Source: Dendrophyllia cribrosa (Eukaryota > Cnidaria > Anthozoa > Scleractinia > Dendrophylliidae). Taken from it: a stretch of 64,000 nucleotides of DNA. Location: assembly GCA_024195265.1 (NCBI GenBank), contig JAJLRJ010000003.1, forward strand, positions 56,124,284-56,188,283, read 5' to 3'. Shown in pieces: positions 35,680 through 47,595 of the stretch. The position numbers and the translations under genes were made by a program. How positions within the stretch are numbered: position 1 is the stretch's first letter; each line of letters opens with the position of its first letter. Below the pieces are notes generated by a model. It was not told the DNA's origin. It made no database searches and saw only the letters and a program-made list of their open reading frames with translations.

Positions 35680-35795
35680 ATATTAGATTAACAATTTTGA
35701 TCTCAGCAGTGAAATAAACTTGCTGAAGTCTCAAAGTTTTGTCACTCCGTACCTGGACTGCATTCAGTAAAGACAGGGAATACAATAGAGACAAG
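35680..35795 (+). promoter_or_regulatory. Conserved proximal upstream region and 5' UTR of gene 2
   Basis: This is the counterpart of 14357-14485 and ends at the start codon. Shared stretches include GATCTCAGCAGTGAAATA and GACTGCATTCAGTAAAGACA. No clear TATA box is visible, so the transcription start site is not called. Confidence 0.4.
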
Positions 35796-38700
35796 ATGCG
35801 TTTGAAAGTTACAGCTCTCCTGTTGGTGTGGGTATCGTTTTATTGTGTTCTCTCAATTCAAGGTAAGCTTTTCCCACCCTCTTTATCCTGATGTACTGCA
35901 AATGCTACATTTTCTCAAGCCTCTTTTTCTACGTAAGTTAATGTTTAAATTTCCACTGTAGAAACGCTTCGCTTTTTCTTGTACCTGGTGTTTCTTCTTA
36001 CACTCTGCACGGAGCAAAATCAATGCGGTAATTTGTTGTTGCCTTTTCGCATTAATTGTCCTACTTACTTTTGTTTAATCGAACACAATTTCCAAGACAG
36101 AGCATTATTTCGTAATTTCAGGTTTTGACACTTTCAGCATAATCTTTCTGGGTGTACATATACCGCACCCTATTTCTTGGTTCTTATAAGTGTGCATTTG
36201 TTTTGAAACTGAAAGCCTCGACCATAGAACTCAGGGTCAACAGGGCGCGGTTTCGATTTGCATTTAACCATGAAAGTGCTCTTCCAATTGTACCTAAAAT
36301 CGAAGGTAAAAAGTAGAAGAAAATGAAATTGAAAATATCAATTTACTTGTTATGCATCTTAGAGTCCTGTTATTGTTATCGTAGTAGATAGTGGCGAATC
36401 TAGCCTTTATCGTAAGCAGGGGGAGCGGGGAGGAGGAGCGGAGTAAAAGTGTTAGAGACTGAAATTGATTTTCGGCCTTTCGGGCCTTATCTTTAGGTAC
36501 GGTAAGGTAAGGGGGGGGGGGTGGGGGGGGGGGGGGGGGGGAGGGGGTTGGTCCTTCCCCTAGATAAAACTACATTAAAATTCATTAAGGATAAGTAACT
36601 GATTGTATTCCTTAATTTTGATATTACTTATCTTTTTGAGTTTTTAATCACTTTTTTATAATACAATTAATTGATTATTTTTTAATGTTTCCCATATTTC
36701 ATTTTCACGTACTCGATAAATATTTTTGCAGTGTTCTTTTAGATGTGTATTTTATCTAAGCACGTTTTATGATATTATCTTTGATGTCTTTAGTTTTTCT
36801 TTTGGTTTTTCTTTATTTTAACCCATTGCCAAGAGCGACCAAAACAAAACTTTATCTTATAAAATACTGAAAACAAATAGTAGCACAGAGGTTTCATTTT
36901 GTAGTACATGTATTTTATCATTAGAAACTGATTTTCTACTTCACGTTTTGTTTTGGTTTATATTTTCTTGGTTGGATGTTTGTTAAAGGAGCCACGAGGA
37001 TTTTTTTTGGCCATAGCTGTGTTCAAACTACTGTTAAAGGGATAGTGTACCGCAGAAATTGCCATTTTATTTAACCAAATGATACCAAATACATGTAAAC
37101 AATAAGTTGGATAAAAAGATTCTACGGAGAAAATCATAATAAATAGTTTGGGGATAAAGCTAAGGATTGCAAGGATGTAAGTGGATTACATTTGACTGAA
37201 TTTGATTTCGTGACAGGCGGTCAAGAGAGCACAATTGCCATTAATCAACCTACCTTCTTCATACAAAGTTCTCACGTCGAGATGAAAATAATATGATGTA
37301 ATTTATATTTCTTAAATGGAGAACAAACCACAGCCATTCTTATTGAAATTTCCAAGAACAGGAAATTGGCCTCCATTTTTCAAGTTGCAATCCATTTCCT
37401 TCCTGGCCATTAGGAGAATAAAAGGCAGTTATTAACGAGTGCATTTAACTGCTGCCGAGTTGTTAACAACACTGGATCGTTATTTTTAGGTCTGCTTGTT
37501 TTTGAGTTTTCTGAAAGTTATACCTAAATTGATAAGAAAGCCCCTCAAAGTCTCTCTTCTCTGCTTAGGGACAAGTGATGATAACGAAGCCCCATTACAC
37601 AACCCACTGGAAGGTGCAACGAAAATAGAAGGTGCTAAATTGTATTTATTGTATTTTGTTGATGAAATATAAACTCTCCACCCCCGCTGGCCATGATGAC
37701 ATAAGATTTGATGGATTGATATTATTAATTTAGATTTTTTTCTTTATTTTTCATTAAAGATGACGAGGCACCCACTGGTACAGAGGGAGACGAAAAAATC
37801 TCCAAAGAAGATGAATCCCCTACCGGAACAGAGGGGGACGAGGAAAGTCCCATAAAAGACGAGGCCCCTACTGGAACGGAGAGGGACGAGGAAAGCCCTA
37901 AAGAAAATGAAGCCCCTACCGGAACAGAGGGGGACGAAGAAAGTCCCATAAAAGACGAGGCCCCTACTGGAACAGAGAGGGACGAGGAAAGCCCTAAAGA
38001 AGATGAAGCCCCTACCGGAACAGAGGGGGACGAAGAAAGTCCCATAAAAGATGAGGCCCCTACTGGAACAGACGGGGACGAGGAAAGCCCTAAAGAAGAT
38101 GAAGCCCCTACCGGAACAGAGGGGGACGAAGAAAGTCCCATAAAGGATGAGGCCCCTACTGGAACAGAGGGAGACGATGGAGCCAATGATGAAATGGATA
38201 AACTTTTTGGTAAGAGCCCATATTAATCGTGATTGGCTACCAATTCACCTTTTCGGCGCTAGATTTCACGTGTAGCATCACGTGACTTTTGATGTAAACA
38301 AACCGCCAAAGTTCGGACATCCGTTCTGAGCCACGTACTACAAATGTACGAACTACGAGTCGCTATTTCAAATTTCCGTTAATATATATTTGAAACTCGA
38401 ATAGTTCCAGGTTCAAAATGTCAAAGCAGAAGAATAAGAGCGATTTTAACGCTATGAATTTGTCAGGAACGTGGAGTTTCAGTAAGCAGTTAAAACTTCG
38501 GTAGTGGAAATTGCCTCTGCAGTTGAAAGAATAGTTTTGCTACTGGATCCAAACATCGAAAAGATCAAACCAATGACCAATTGCAGACAATTTAATAAAT
38601 CATTATATGCTAATTTCCAATCCATGTGAACAAAATCAACTCGTCGCCGCCGTTTGGGTTGTACGATAATTTCCGGCTTGTACAATACTTCAACCATTTA

Positions 38701-41700
38701 CCGTAATTTACCACTCTACGACAAGCGGGGACTCGCCGCTTTGATACATGTACAAGTCATTTTACGATTATCGCTTATTCAATGATGGTTGTCTGGAATC
38801 TTTCCTGAGTGCTCAGGTTCATCAATTTTTGCCTGAATGAAAAATAGTGGCAACCGAAACAGTCGCCAGACTGTCCAAATTGCCAACGGCGGAGACATGG
38901 TTCAATAAACATCGAGCTCCACGCAGCTGTAAAGCGAAGCGAATGAATGCTAAAATCACAGCCTCAACTGAGACAAACTTCAAATCTCTACAAGCTAAGC
39001 CACAGGGGGCCCATACAATCTGTTTGTGTAACATAATGACCATTTGTAATTTTATAGGAAATGTATGGGATTTACCTAAGTTCGCCGTTGACTGTACGTC
39101 TAAGAGAGTAATATGTAATGTAATGTAATGTAATGTAATGTAATGTAATGTAATGTAATGTAATGTAATGTAATGTAATGTAATGTAATGTGATGTAACG
39201 TAATATAACAAATAAACACAATATAATATCAATGTAAAATCACGAACGAAAAAAGATTGCTTCAATAAAGCTTAGTATAATATCTTTTATCCTTTCTTCT
39301 TCTTCTTTTCTACAGAAGCAGGACCAAGCCGAGGTAAAATATTTTTTTCTTTATATAATCTTTACCTTCTTATTACTTGTTAAGTCTCCCAAAAATAATG
39401 AAGTGATCTGTTCCACTATATTTGTAAATAGGGAAAAATCCTTCTAACGCCTAAAAGGTCAATAAGACTAACAATATTTACGAAAACAGTTTCCTTAATG
39501 TTTTTCAATTGGGTTCACAGAATGCAGAAGCTACAGATTTCTCACTGATTCTGACCGTGCACAAGGCTACACAGGAAGTGTTAAATGTGACAGATCTCTT
39601 GCTACCGGTTGGTATAGGTTTGGAGGGCTTGCTGGTACTCAGATGCCTGATAGCTGCGTGGCTAAACAGTATTGTGGAACGCATGCGCCTGGTTGGTTGA
39701 CTGGTGGGCATCCTACTGTGGCACAAGGGTCTGTCTCTCGCAAAGTGTGTTTCCATTGGTCCTCGGGCTGCTGTCAATGGTCTCGTTACATTCGGGTTCG
39801 CAACTGCGGCGCCTTCTTCGTGTACTATTTGTCAGGAACACCCACCTGCAACTTACGTTACTGTGGCAACCGCGGAAAAGGTGCTCAGATTTATCGATTC
39901 TTTTTTTTTCAAACTCATTTGTAATAATATGTTTTAAGTTGCTTGAAATTATTCAAGGCCGCAGCTAACGCTTTCATTCTGGATTGAATCCGGCAAAAAC
40001 CAAAATATCATTACTTCATTCTCTGAACGCAATACACCAATTCATTATAAAATATGTCGTTGCAATTTATTTTTAGGCATATAATAACATGTCTTTTTTC
40101 TTGTTTCTTTCAGTAACACCAACAGGTAAGCGATGAATAAGATATAAAATGTAAAATTATGTGCGTTTTTGGCTCTGTTTTAGTTCTTTATCGGAAGAAT
40201 GGAACTCATAAAAGAATAAGACAAGCCGAATTGAATAATGATTAAATAGCCTTATTATCTTTGCTATTAATTATCGTTATTGTTCATTTATTTTCTTCAG
40301 TAATTGGTGAAATTTGAGACGATATCAATATTAGTTGTCTTTCAATTTTACAACTTTGAGTTGTCTTTTGCGGTTAAAAGAGATCAAAGAGAATATGTTT
40401 GGAAACAGGAAGAAAAATCCTTCTAACGTCTTAAAGAGTAAAACTAACATTATAGGAGAACAGTTTCCTTCAATTTTTCAATTGTGTCCACAGAATGCAG
40501 AAGCTACAAATTTCTTACTGATTCTGACCGTGCGCAAGGCTACACAGGAAGTGTTAAATGTGACAGATCTCTTGCTACCGGCTGGTATAGGTTTGGAGGG
40601 CTTGCTGGTACTCAGATGCCTGATAGATGCGTGGCTAAAAATTATTGTGGAACGCATGCGCCTGGTTGGTTGACTGGCGGGCATCCCACAGTGGCACAAG
40701 GGTCTGTCTCTCGCAAAGTGTGTTTCCATTGGTCCTCGGGCTGCTGTCAATGGTCTCGTTACATTCGGGTTCGCAACTGCGGCGCCTTCTTCGTGTACTA
40801 TTTGTCAGGAACACCCACCTGCAACTTACGTTACTGTGGCAACCGCGGAAAAGGTGCTCAGATTTATTTTTTCAAACTAATTTGTAGCAATATGTTTTAA
40901 ATTGCTTGGAATTATTCAAGGGCGCAGCTAATGTTTTATTTCTTGACTGAATCCGGTAAAAGCAAAAATACCAGTACTTCATTCCCTGAACGCAACATAC
41001 CAATTCATTATAATTTGTCACATTTGTTTTAAATATGTCGTTGCAATGTATTTTTCAGGCATATAACAACATGTCTTTTTTCTTGTTTCTTTCAGTGACA
41101 CCAACAGGTAAGCAATAAACAAGATATAAAATGTAAAATTCTGTGTGTTTTTAGCTCTGTTTTAGCACTTTATCTCTAAAGAATGAAACTTATAAAAGAA
41201 TAAGACAAGCAGAATTGAATAATGGCTAAATAGCCTTATTATCTTTGCTATTAATAATCGTTATTATTCATTTAGTTTTCTTAATTGGTGAAAATTTAAG
41301 ACGATATCAATATTAGTTGTCTTTCATTTTTACAACTTTGAGTTTTTTTTTTTTGCGGTTAAAAGAGATCAAAGAGAATATGTTTGGAAATAGGAAGAAA
41401 AATCCTTCTAACGTCTTAAAGAGTAAAACTAACATTATAGGAAAACAATTTCCTTCAATTTTTCAATTATGTCCACAGAATGCAGAAGCTACAGATTTCT
41501 CACTGATTCTGACCGTGCGCAAGGCTACACAGGAAGTGTTAAATGTGACAGATCTCTTGCTACCGGCTGGTATAGGTTTGGAGGGCTTGCTGGTACTCAG
41601 ATGCCTGATAGATGCGTGGCTAAAAATTATTGTGGAACGCATGCGCCTGGTTGGTTGGTTGGTGGGCATCCTACAGTGGCACAAGGGTCTGTCTCTCGCA

Positions 41701-43808
41701 AAGTGTGTTTCCATTGGTCCTCGGGCTGCTGTCAATGGTCTCGTTACATTCGGGTTCGCAACTGCGGCGCCTTCTTCGTGTACTATTTGTCAGGAACACC
41801 CACCTGCAACTTACGTTACTGTGGCAACCGCGGAAAAGGTGCTCAGATTTATTTTTTCAAACTAATTTGTAGCAATATGTTTTAAATTGCTTGGAATTAT
41901 TCAAGGACGCAGCTAATGTTTTATTTCTTGACTGAATCCGGTAAAAGCAAAAATACCAGTACTTCATTTCCTGAACGCAACATACCAATTCATTATAATT
42001 TGTCACATTTGTTTTAAATATGTCGTTGCAATGTATTTTTCAGGCATATAACAACATGTCTTTTTTCTTGTTTCTTTCAGTGACACCAACAGGTAAGCAA
42101 TAAACAAGATATAAAATGTAAAATTCTGTGTGTTTTTAGCTCTGTTTTAGCACTTTATCTCTAAAGAATGAAACTTATAAAAGAATAAGACAAGCAGAAT
42201 TGAATAATGGCTAAATAGCCTTATTATCTTTGCTATTAATAATCGTTATTATTCATTTAGTTTTCTTAATTGGTGAAAATTTAAGACGATATCAATATTA
42301 GTTGTCTGTCATTTTTACAACTTTGAGTTTTTTTTTTGCGGTTAAAAGAGATCAAAGAGAATATGTTTGGAAATAGGAAGAAAAATCCTTCTAACGTCTT
42401 AAAGAGTAAAACTAACATTATAGGAAAACAATTTCCTTCAATTTTTCAATTATGTCCACAGAATGCAGAAGCTACAGATTTCTCACTGATTCTGACCGTG
42501 CGCAAGGCTACACAGGAAGTGTTAAATGTGACAGATCTCTTGCTACCGGCTGGTATAGGTTTGGAGGGCTTGCTGGTACTCAGATGCCTGATAGATGCGT
42601 GGCTAAAAATTATTGTGGAACGCATGCGCCTGGTTGGTTGATTGGTGGGCATCCTACAGTGGCACAAGGGTCTGTCTCTCGCAAAGTGTGTTTCCATTGG
42701 TCCTCGGGCTGCTGTCAATGGTCTCGTTACATTCGGGTTCGCAACTGCGGCGCCTTCTTCGTGTACTATTTGTCAGGAACACCCACCTGTAACTTACGTT
42801 ACTGTGGCAACCGCGGAAAAGGTGCTCAGATTTATTTTTTCAAACTAATTTGTAGCAATATGTTTTAAATTGCTTGGAATTATTCAAGGGCGCAGCTAAT
42901 GTTTTATTTCTTGACTGAATCCGGTAAAAGCAAAAATACCAGTACTTCATTCCCTGAACGCAACATACCAATTCATTATAATTTGTCACATTTGTTTTAA
43001 ATATGTCGTTGCAATGTATTTTTCAGGCATATAACAACATGTCTTTTTTCTTGTTTCTTTCAGTGACACCAACAGGTAAGCAATAAACAAGATATAAAAT
43101 GTAAAATTCTGTGTGTTTTTAGCTCTGTTTTAGCACTTTATCTCTAAAGAATGAAACTCATAAAAGAATAAGACAAGCAGAATTAAATAAATGGGTAAAT
43201 AGCCTTATTGCTATTAATAATCGTTATTATTCATTTGTTTTTCTTAATTGGTAAAATTTGAGACGATATCAATAATACGATGTACAGTTGTCTTTCATTT
43301 TTACAACTTTGAGTTGTCTTTTGCGGTTAAAAGAGATCAAAGAGAATATGTTTGGAAACAGGGAGAAAAATCCTTCTAACGTCTTAAAGAGTAAAACTAA
43401 CATTATAGGAAAACAGTTTCCTTAATTTATTTTCCAATTGTGTTCACAGAATGCAGAAGCTACAGATTTCTCACTGAGTCTGACCGTGCGCAAAGCTACA
43501 CAGGAAGTGTCAAATGTGACAGATCTCTTGTTACCGGCTGGTATAGGTTTGGAGGGCTTGCTGGTACTCAGATGCCTGATAGATGCGTGGCTAAACAGTA
43601 TTGTGGAACGCATGCGCCTGGTTGGTTGACTGGTGGGCATCCTACTGTGGCACAAGGGTCTGTCTCTCGCAAAGTGTGTTTCCATTGGTCCTCGGGCTGC
43701 TGTCAATGGTCTCGTTACATTCGGGTTCGCAACTGCGGAGCCTTCTTCGTGTACTATTTGTCAGGAACACCCGCCTGCAACTTACGTTACTGTGGTAACC
43801 GGAAGTAA
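35796..43808 (+). CDS. Gene 2: secreted protein with acidic 16-residue repeats and five D8C/D10C domains
   Basis: Proposed exons: 35796-35862, 37569-37613, 37760-38209, 39316-39333, 39521-39880, 40114-40125, 40494-40853, 41096-41107, 41479-41838, 42081-42092, 42462-42821, 43064-43075, 43450-43808. The sum is 2427 nt, 808 residues and TAA; every junction is GT-AG, phase 1. Order: signal peptide 1-22, short acidic exon 23-37, Asp/Glu-rich repeats 38-187, micro-exon linker 188-193, then five D10C domains at about 194-313, 318-437, 442-561, 566-685 and 690-808. Each pair of domains is joined by Val-Thr-Pro-Thr from a 12-nt exon. Each domain has ten cysteines and GWYRF, CGTHAPGWL, VCFHWSSGCCQW and VRNCG. 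A second donor at 37632 would add six residues in frame. No membrane anchor is visible, so the product should be extracellular. The closest relative here is gene 1; the number of domains is the main difference. Function beyond 'secreted, multivalent' is inference. Confidence 0.85.
36480..36550 (+). repeat. G-rich run in intron 1 of gene 2
   Basis: Nearly uninterrupted G with few T and A. Surrounding sequence (about 36380-37200) is an intron insertion relative to gene 1; no gene seen there. Confidence 0.7.
37036..37230 (+). repeat. Dispersed repeat, related to 47596-47830
   Basis: Begins AAAGGGATAGTGTAC and shares GGATAAAAAGRTTCTA, AGTTTGGRGAT, GGATTGCAA and TCGTGACAGGCGGTC with 47596-47830. 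The start resembles the end of the MITE at 61161, so they may be one family. Confidence 0.55.
37760..38209 (+). repeat. 48-nt coding tandem repeat: acidic 16-residue units of gene 2
   Basis: One 450-nt exon encodes about nine 16-residue units of the form DEAPTGTEGDEESPIK. Units alternate between a G-D-E-E-S-P-I-K and an R-D-E-E-S-P-K-E type, so there is a 96-nt higher-order repeat. The tract is rich in Asp and Glu, with regularly spaced Pro and Thr that could carry O-glycans. Gene 1 keeps four to five degenerate units and gene 3 only a 17-codon acidic exon. The opposite strand is also open here, but that follows from the repeat composition. Confidence 0.85.
39109..39193 (+). repeat. (TAATG)n microsatellite in intron 3 of gene 2
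   Basis: About 16 pentanucleotide units. Sequence from about 38270 to 39100 of this intron is an insertion relative to gene 1, with no recognised gene. Confidence 0.9.
39521..43808 (+). repeat. Tandem array of five D10C exon units (about 973-988 bp each)
   Basis: D10C exons start at 39521, 40494, 41479, 42462 and 43450, so periods are 973, 985, 983 and 988 bp. Each unit is a D10C exon, an intron, a 12-nt micro-exon and a second intron. Introns are nearly as similar as exons, and units 3 and 4 are close to identical. Visible coding differences include T, V or I after APGWL, and Y-K versus Y-R near the domain start. Near-identity in introns points to very recent unequal crossing-over or gene conversion. 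Confidence 0.85.
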
Positions 43809-43969
43809 GGTAACTCATATACAGTCGACTGTGACGTTGTTTTACTTCATACGGAAAAGAGAACCTGCAAAAATATCCGAGCGCATTGCACAGTAGATTG
43901 TCATATTGCACCTTTTAGTATTTCAGTTTAGAGGCACAGAAGATAGCTTGAAACTGATTTCAGTCAAAT

Positions 43970-43975
43970 AATAAA
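43970..43975 (+). terminator. Candidate poly(A) signal AATAAA of gene 2
   Basis: AATAAA lies about 160 bp after the gene 2 stop. The surrounding sequence (GAAACTGATTTCAGTCAAA...) is the start of block A. In gene 1 the matching flank is displaced to about 18375 by the SINE array, so the two genes probably end differently. Confidence 0.45.
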
Positions 43976-44082
43976 TCCATTATTCGATGTTTTTAACAGA
44001 TAAAACGTGCGGATATTCTCTTTATTGCTCGCATTTTATCCCACCCTTGCTGGGCTCGAAAAGATACTACGCAACTCGTAAA

Positions 44083-44421
44083 GCTAACAAGTGTAAGTTA
44101 AAATAGTAACGCGCGCGTCCTAAACACTCAAGAATTTCTAATTGCGTTTTCGACTTCTCCGGTTCTGGCTGTAGAAAAAGCCATTCTCATTAAGATCCTC
44201 TGGTCTGACTGTTCTCAGTCCATAGGCCCATTGGCCGTCCTTCCTTCCTTCCTTCCTTCCTTCCTTCCTTCCTTCCTTCCTTCCTTCCTTCCTTCCTTCC
44301 TTCCTTCCTTCCTTCCTTCCTTCCTTCCAGCCAGAACCGGAGAAGTCAAAAACGCAATTAAAAAAATTCTTGAGTGTTTAGGGCGCGCGCGTTACTATTT
44401 TCATGTTACAAGTTGTTAGCG
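44083..44421. mobile_element. Fold-back element with (CCTT)n core
   Basis: Arms of about 90 bp (GCTAACAAGTG...GCGCGCGTCCTAAACACTC and GAGTGTTTAGGGCGCGCGCG...CTTGTTAGC) enclose a (CCTT)n run at 44240-44328. It interrupts block A copy 3. Confidence 0.8.
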
Positions 44422-44448
44422 CGTGCAAATAGTTTTGATTGCTGATGA

Positions 44449-44449
44449 T

Positions 44450-44525
<76 letters not shown>
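44449..44525 (+). repeat. (GA)n microsatellite
   Basis: About 37 GA units just after the fold-back element. Confidence 0.95.
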
Positions 44526-44527
<2 letters not shown>

Positions 44528-45653
44528 TTGAAACTCGGAGTTGCAAATATATGTGTTTGAACTAGTTTACATTATTTCTTTCTTTGCGAGAGTTCAATGC
44601 TCCTCTATAGTTGAGCGCTCTACGATATCCATTCTACTCAAGCAACTAGAATTTATCATCGACATTAAAAGTTAACCTGTTTCTACTAGATTCTTCGCTT
44701 TTACATATCCCCGTGTGCTTATTTTATAACTCAGTACACTTATGTGTGTTTTTTTTATTTCCGTTTTCTGCAGTTGTGATTACGCCGGAAAAGCAATGTC
44801 ATTGTGTCAGTCAAGGAGTGTAAACTGATAGTCCCCAGTGAGATAAAAAACAAACTGACCTAGCTACACATACATTTTTTAAGGGTTGTAATACAACAAC
44901 CGGCAGTTAAATGTCAGTATAGACAAAATGAATACGACTTATTTCAGTTTGTAACACTTGTTTGGGATTTTGCCCCATCCAACATCAGTTACAGAAGTGT
45001 TACAGTTGAAACATCGTATTTCAAATAATGACAAATGATTATCAAGTGAAAAAGAATGCTTTTTAAAGATTGATTTATTAGCACTGGAAACGATAAACAA
45101 AAGAGCTTTAAACATAATATCAATTGGAGTAAAACAAATAAACAAATAAACTTGAAACAAAATGAACAATAATAAGAATACACTAGCATATGAAAGTTTG
45201 TATTTGACTTGCTTGTTGAGTTTTAGCTGCTTCCAACCAAAGTACACGACTTTCTTGATTTTGACCATCTACCTTAGGTCATAGTAATTACCAATAAATG
45301 AAAAATAAGTTTGGGTGGTGGCGAAAGAGAACAATTTCGTAAGTTAAGTTCGATGTTCCAACATAACTCATCATTATGCAATATGAAAACTCTTTTGTTT
45401 ATCTATTTATATTATTGCTTGCAATTCTTAATTAGCTTTCTTTTTCACTTAATAATCATTTGTTATTATTCATACGTAAGTGTCCTTGGCTGTGCGAGAC
45501 CTGGATGGAAAATGGATTTCAACTTGACCATATTTTTCACGTTCTTCCTTTGTGTCTTGTAAAAAAAATTACCTAACTCTGATGCTTATGGCTCGTTCTC
45601 TCTTCAAGGAATCAGTTCATTTTGACCAAAACTAGTGAATCCCTGTGGCATTA

Positions 45654-45957
45654 GTATAGGTAATCATACGGTTTCGAGTTCAATTTGGGATTAATTTGCA
45701 CGAGTGAGTTTTTGAAAAACTCACAAGTGCAAATTAATCCCAAATTGAACGAGAAAACCGTATGATTACTTATTAATAATTATACATGAAAAAATGTGCA
45801 TCCATTTTTGTTTGGAATTTTTTTTTTTGCAAAAAAATAATATAATATGCACAGGTGTTACACTTTTTGCACCGGTGTTACACGTTTTGCACTGGTGTTA
45901 CACTTGAACTGCACTGCTCTTAGCCAATCAGAATCGAGTAATTTTTTCATGTATATT
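45654..45957. mobile_element. 304-bp insertion made of a long hairpin and a gTGTTACAC repeat
   Basis: Block A copies 1 and 2 read ...CATTACCCC...; here ATTA occurs on both sides (45650-45653, 45958-45961) of the insertion. 45660-45764 is a nearly perfect hairpin (arms of about 50 bp, centre TTTTTGAAAAA). The rest has TATACATGAAAAAAT/ATTTTTTCATGTATA and three GGTGTTACAC repeats. Confidence 0.75.
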
Positions 45958-46707
45958 ATTACCCCTTTTAATAAGATGTTTGAACTGTCACAACTGTAAC
46001 CGATGATGGATAAGGTAACAACCGAAATATATTTAAAAATTGAAATATGTCGTATGCTCGTGTTTGCTGCTGCTGCTGCTGCGAAATTTTTATTGCATTT
46101 TAGTTATAGAACATTGTAGGCCAGTGTCGTTTTCTATGTAGCACGACAAAATATTCTTCGCCAGCAAGCTAAACATGAATAGTCTTGAGTGATAGAAAGG
46201 AAAGTGTTTACATGTAGTTTAAATATTATGCCTGACTATATATTGCCATTTTAAAATTGTGTAGTTTTTAATGTATCAACTCTAAGTACGAAACCTTGTA
46301 TTTTGGTTGTCACCGAAAACGCTAATAAAGACTGCATTTAAAATAAGATATTCGGTTGTGTTTCTGGTAGTAATTTATTAGAGACTGAATAGAAGTAAAG
46401 AAAGTCGTCCGCCGTCCATACGCTTTAAATGTGTTACACATGCGTCTTACACATCTGTTGTAATCACGGTAGAGTAATGTGTATTTCTATCATGTCGATT
46501 TCTAAATTCCCCTACAGGAACATAGGTAGGAATCTGCAGGCACGCGGGGCGGGGCGGGGCGGAGTGTTGGGGGCAGGGGGTGGGGAAGAGTTGTGGGGTG
46601 GGTTGGGATGTTGTTTCATACTCAAACCATTCAAATCAGATCGGATATTTCAACCCCGATGGCATCGTTCTGATTGGTCTGGCTTTCTTTACTAAACTAT
46701 TACCTGC

Positions 46708-47595
46708 GCAAATTTTAATATGAGCAGTAGATGGTTTACACGGTACCACTTGTTTTAATTTTCCAGGATAAAGTTAAAGCCCTTCCCAAGAAGTGGAAGG
46801 TTTAACTCAGTTTCACTACCTGAGTCGAAACTTGAGTCACGGAATGAAATCCTAAAATATGGCCAACCAAATAAAAGCTCTTTAGCTTAAGAAACTTTCC
46901 TTAATGGTTTCATACTGAGCATTGTTTCGAAAGGTGCAATAAAAAGCATAGTTTACCGTGCTCGCGAAAGAAATGTGATGGATTAAAGTTCCCCATTTTA
47001 TTCCTGTTGTACTACTCTACGTAGTCACGTTTGTAATTTCTTTTGTATGCTGTTCTTCAGCTTTGCAATCTAGAACGCTTGTCTTTTGGAAATTAATAGA
47101 AAGCAGTTATTATGCGCGTGCTTATTTGATCAGTTCAAGGTACATTTCGCATTTATTTAGCTCTATATGCATTGTTAGTAAACTTATAAAAGGACGATAT
47201 GTGAAATCATATGCATTGTTATAATGGAATACTTAAAAAAAATCGTTAACCATAAGAAACTGTTTAATATACTATACTATACACCTTCGTGACTCAAAAC
47301 CTTCTTTGCGCCCGCGATGACAAGGTCATAATTTTATGCGCATGCGTTGTGGGTATTGTTAGGGATAACTTTTATTCTTTAGTTTTTTAAACTATTTCAA
47401 CTCAAAAAGGACGATTTGTACGTGTGCATAAAAATATGCAATAAAACTGGTACATGTAGGTTACCGTGCTGGATTAGGAAAAAAACAAACATATGTTTAT
47501 TTCGCGAGCTTAACCTAAAAGGAAACCCACTTGAATTGTGCGGTAAACGTGATTGAGCGCATGCTGATGCCGCAAGAAATTATGGGCAGTGTTGG
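46708..47595. other. Intergenic, nothing recognised
   Basis: AT-rich single-copy-looking sequence; no long frame, RNA fold or inverted repeat that I can support. Confidence 0.5.

Larger units (their letters stand above)
29508..43850. repeat. Segmental duplication block B, copy 2 (contains gene 2)
   Basis: Counterpart of block B copy 1, enlarged by insertions (about 30640-30800, 32232-32440, 32712-33016, 34856-35368, parts of introns 1 and 3) and by the D10C unit expansion. The 29.5-35.7 kb part holds no gene I can support. It contains long G runs at 31396-31436 and a C run at 32976-33006. Confidence 0.8.
43925..46707. repeat. Segmental duplication block A, copy 3 (partial)
   Basis: Begins with the sequence found at about 1040 and 18350, follows gene 2, and ends abruptly at CTAAACTATTACCTG, which is internal to copy 2 (about 20462). 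It has no SINE array or GPCR part. Two insertions are specific to it: the fold-back at 44083-44421 and the element at 45654-45957. Confidence 0.8.

Noticed and set aside
37725..38186. 153-codon minus-strand frame rich in PSVPVGASS
   Set aside because: It is the complement of the acidic repeat exon. The repeat length (48 nt) keeps several frames open at once.
39505..43706. Antisense and alternative-frame open frames of 60-90 codons across every D10C exon
   Set aside because: They recur only because the exons are copies. The D10C frame has family motifs and correct splice phases; the others have neither.
44231..44419. PSFL-repeat open frame
   Set aside because: Translation of a (CCTT)n microsatellite inside a fold-back element.
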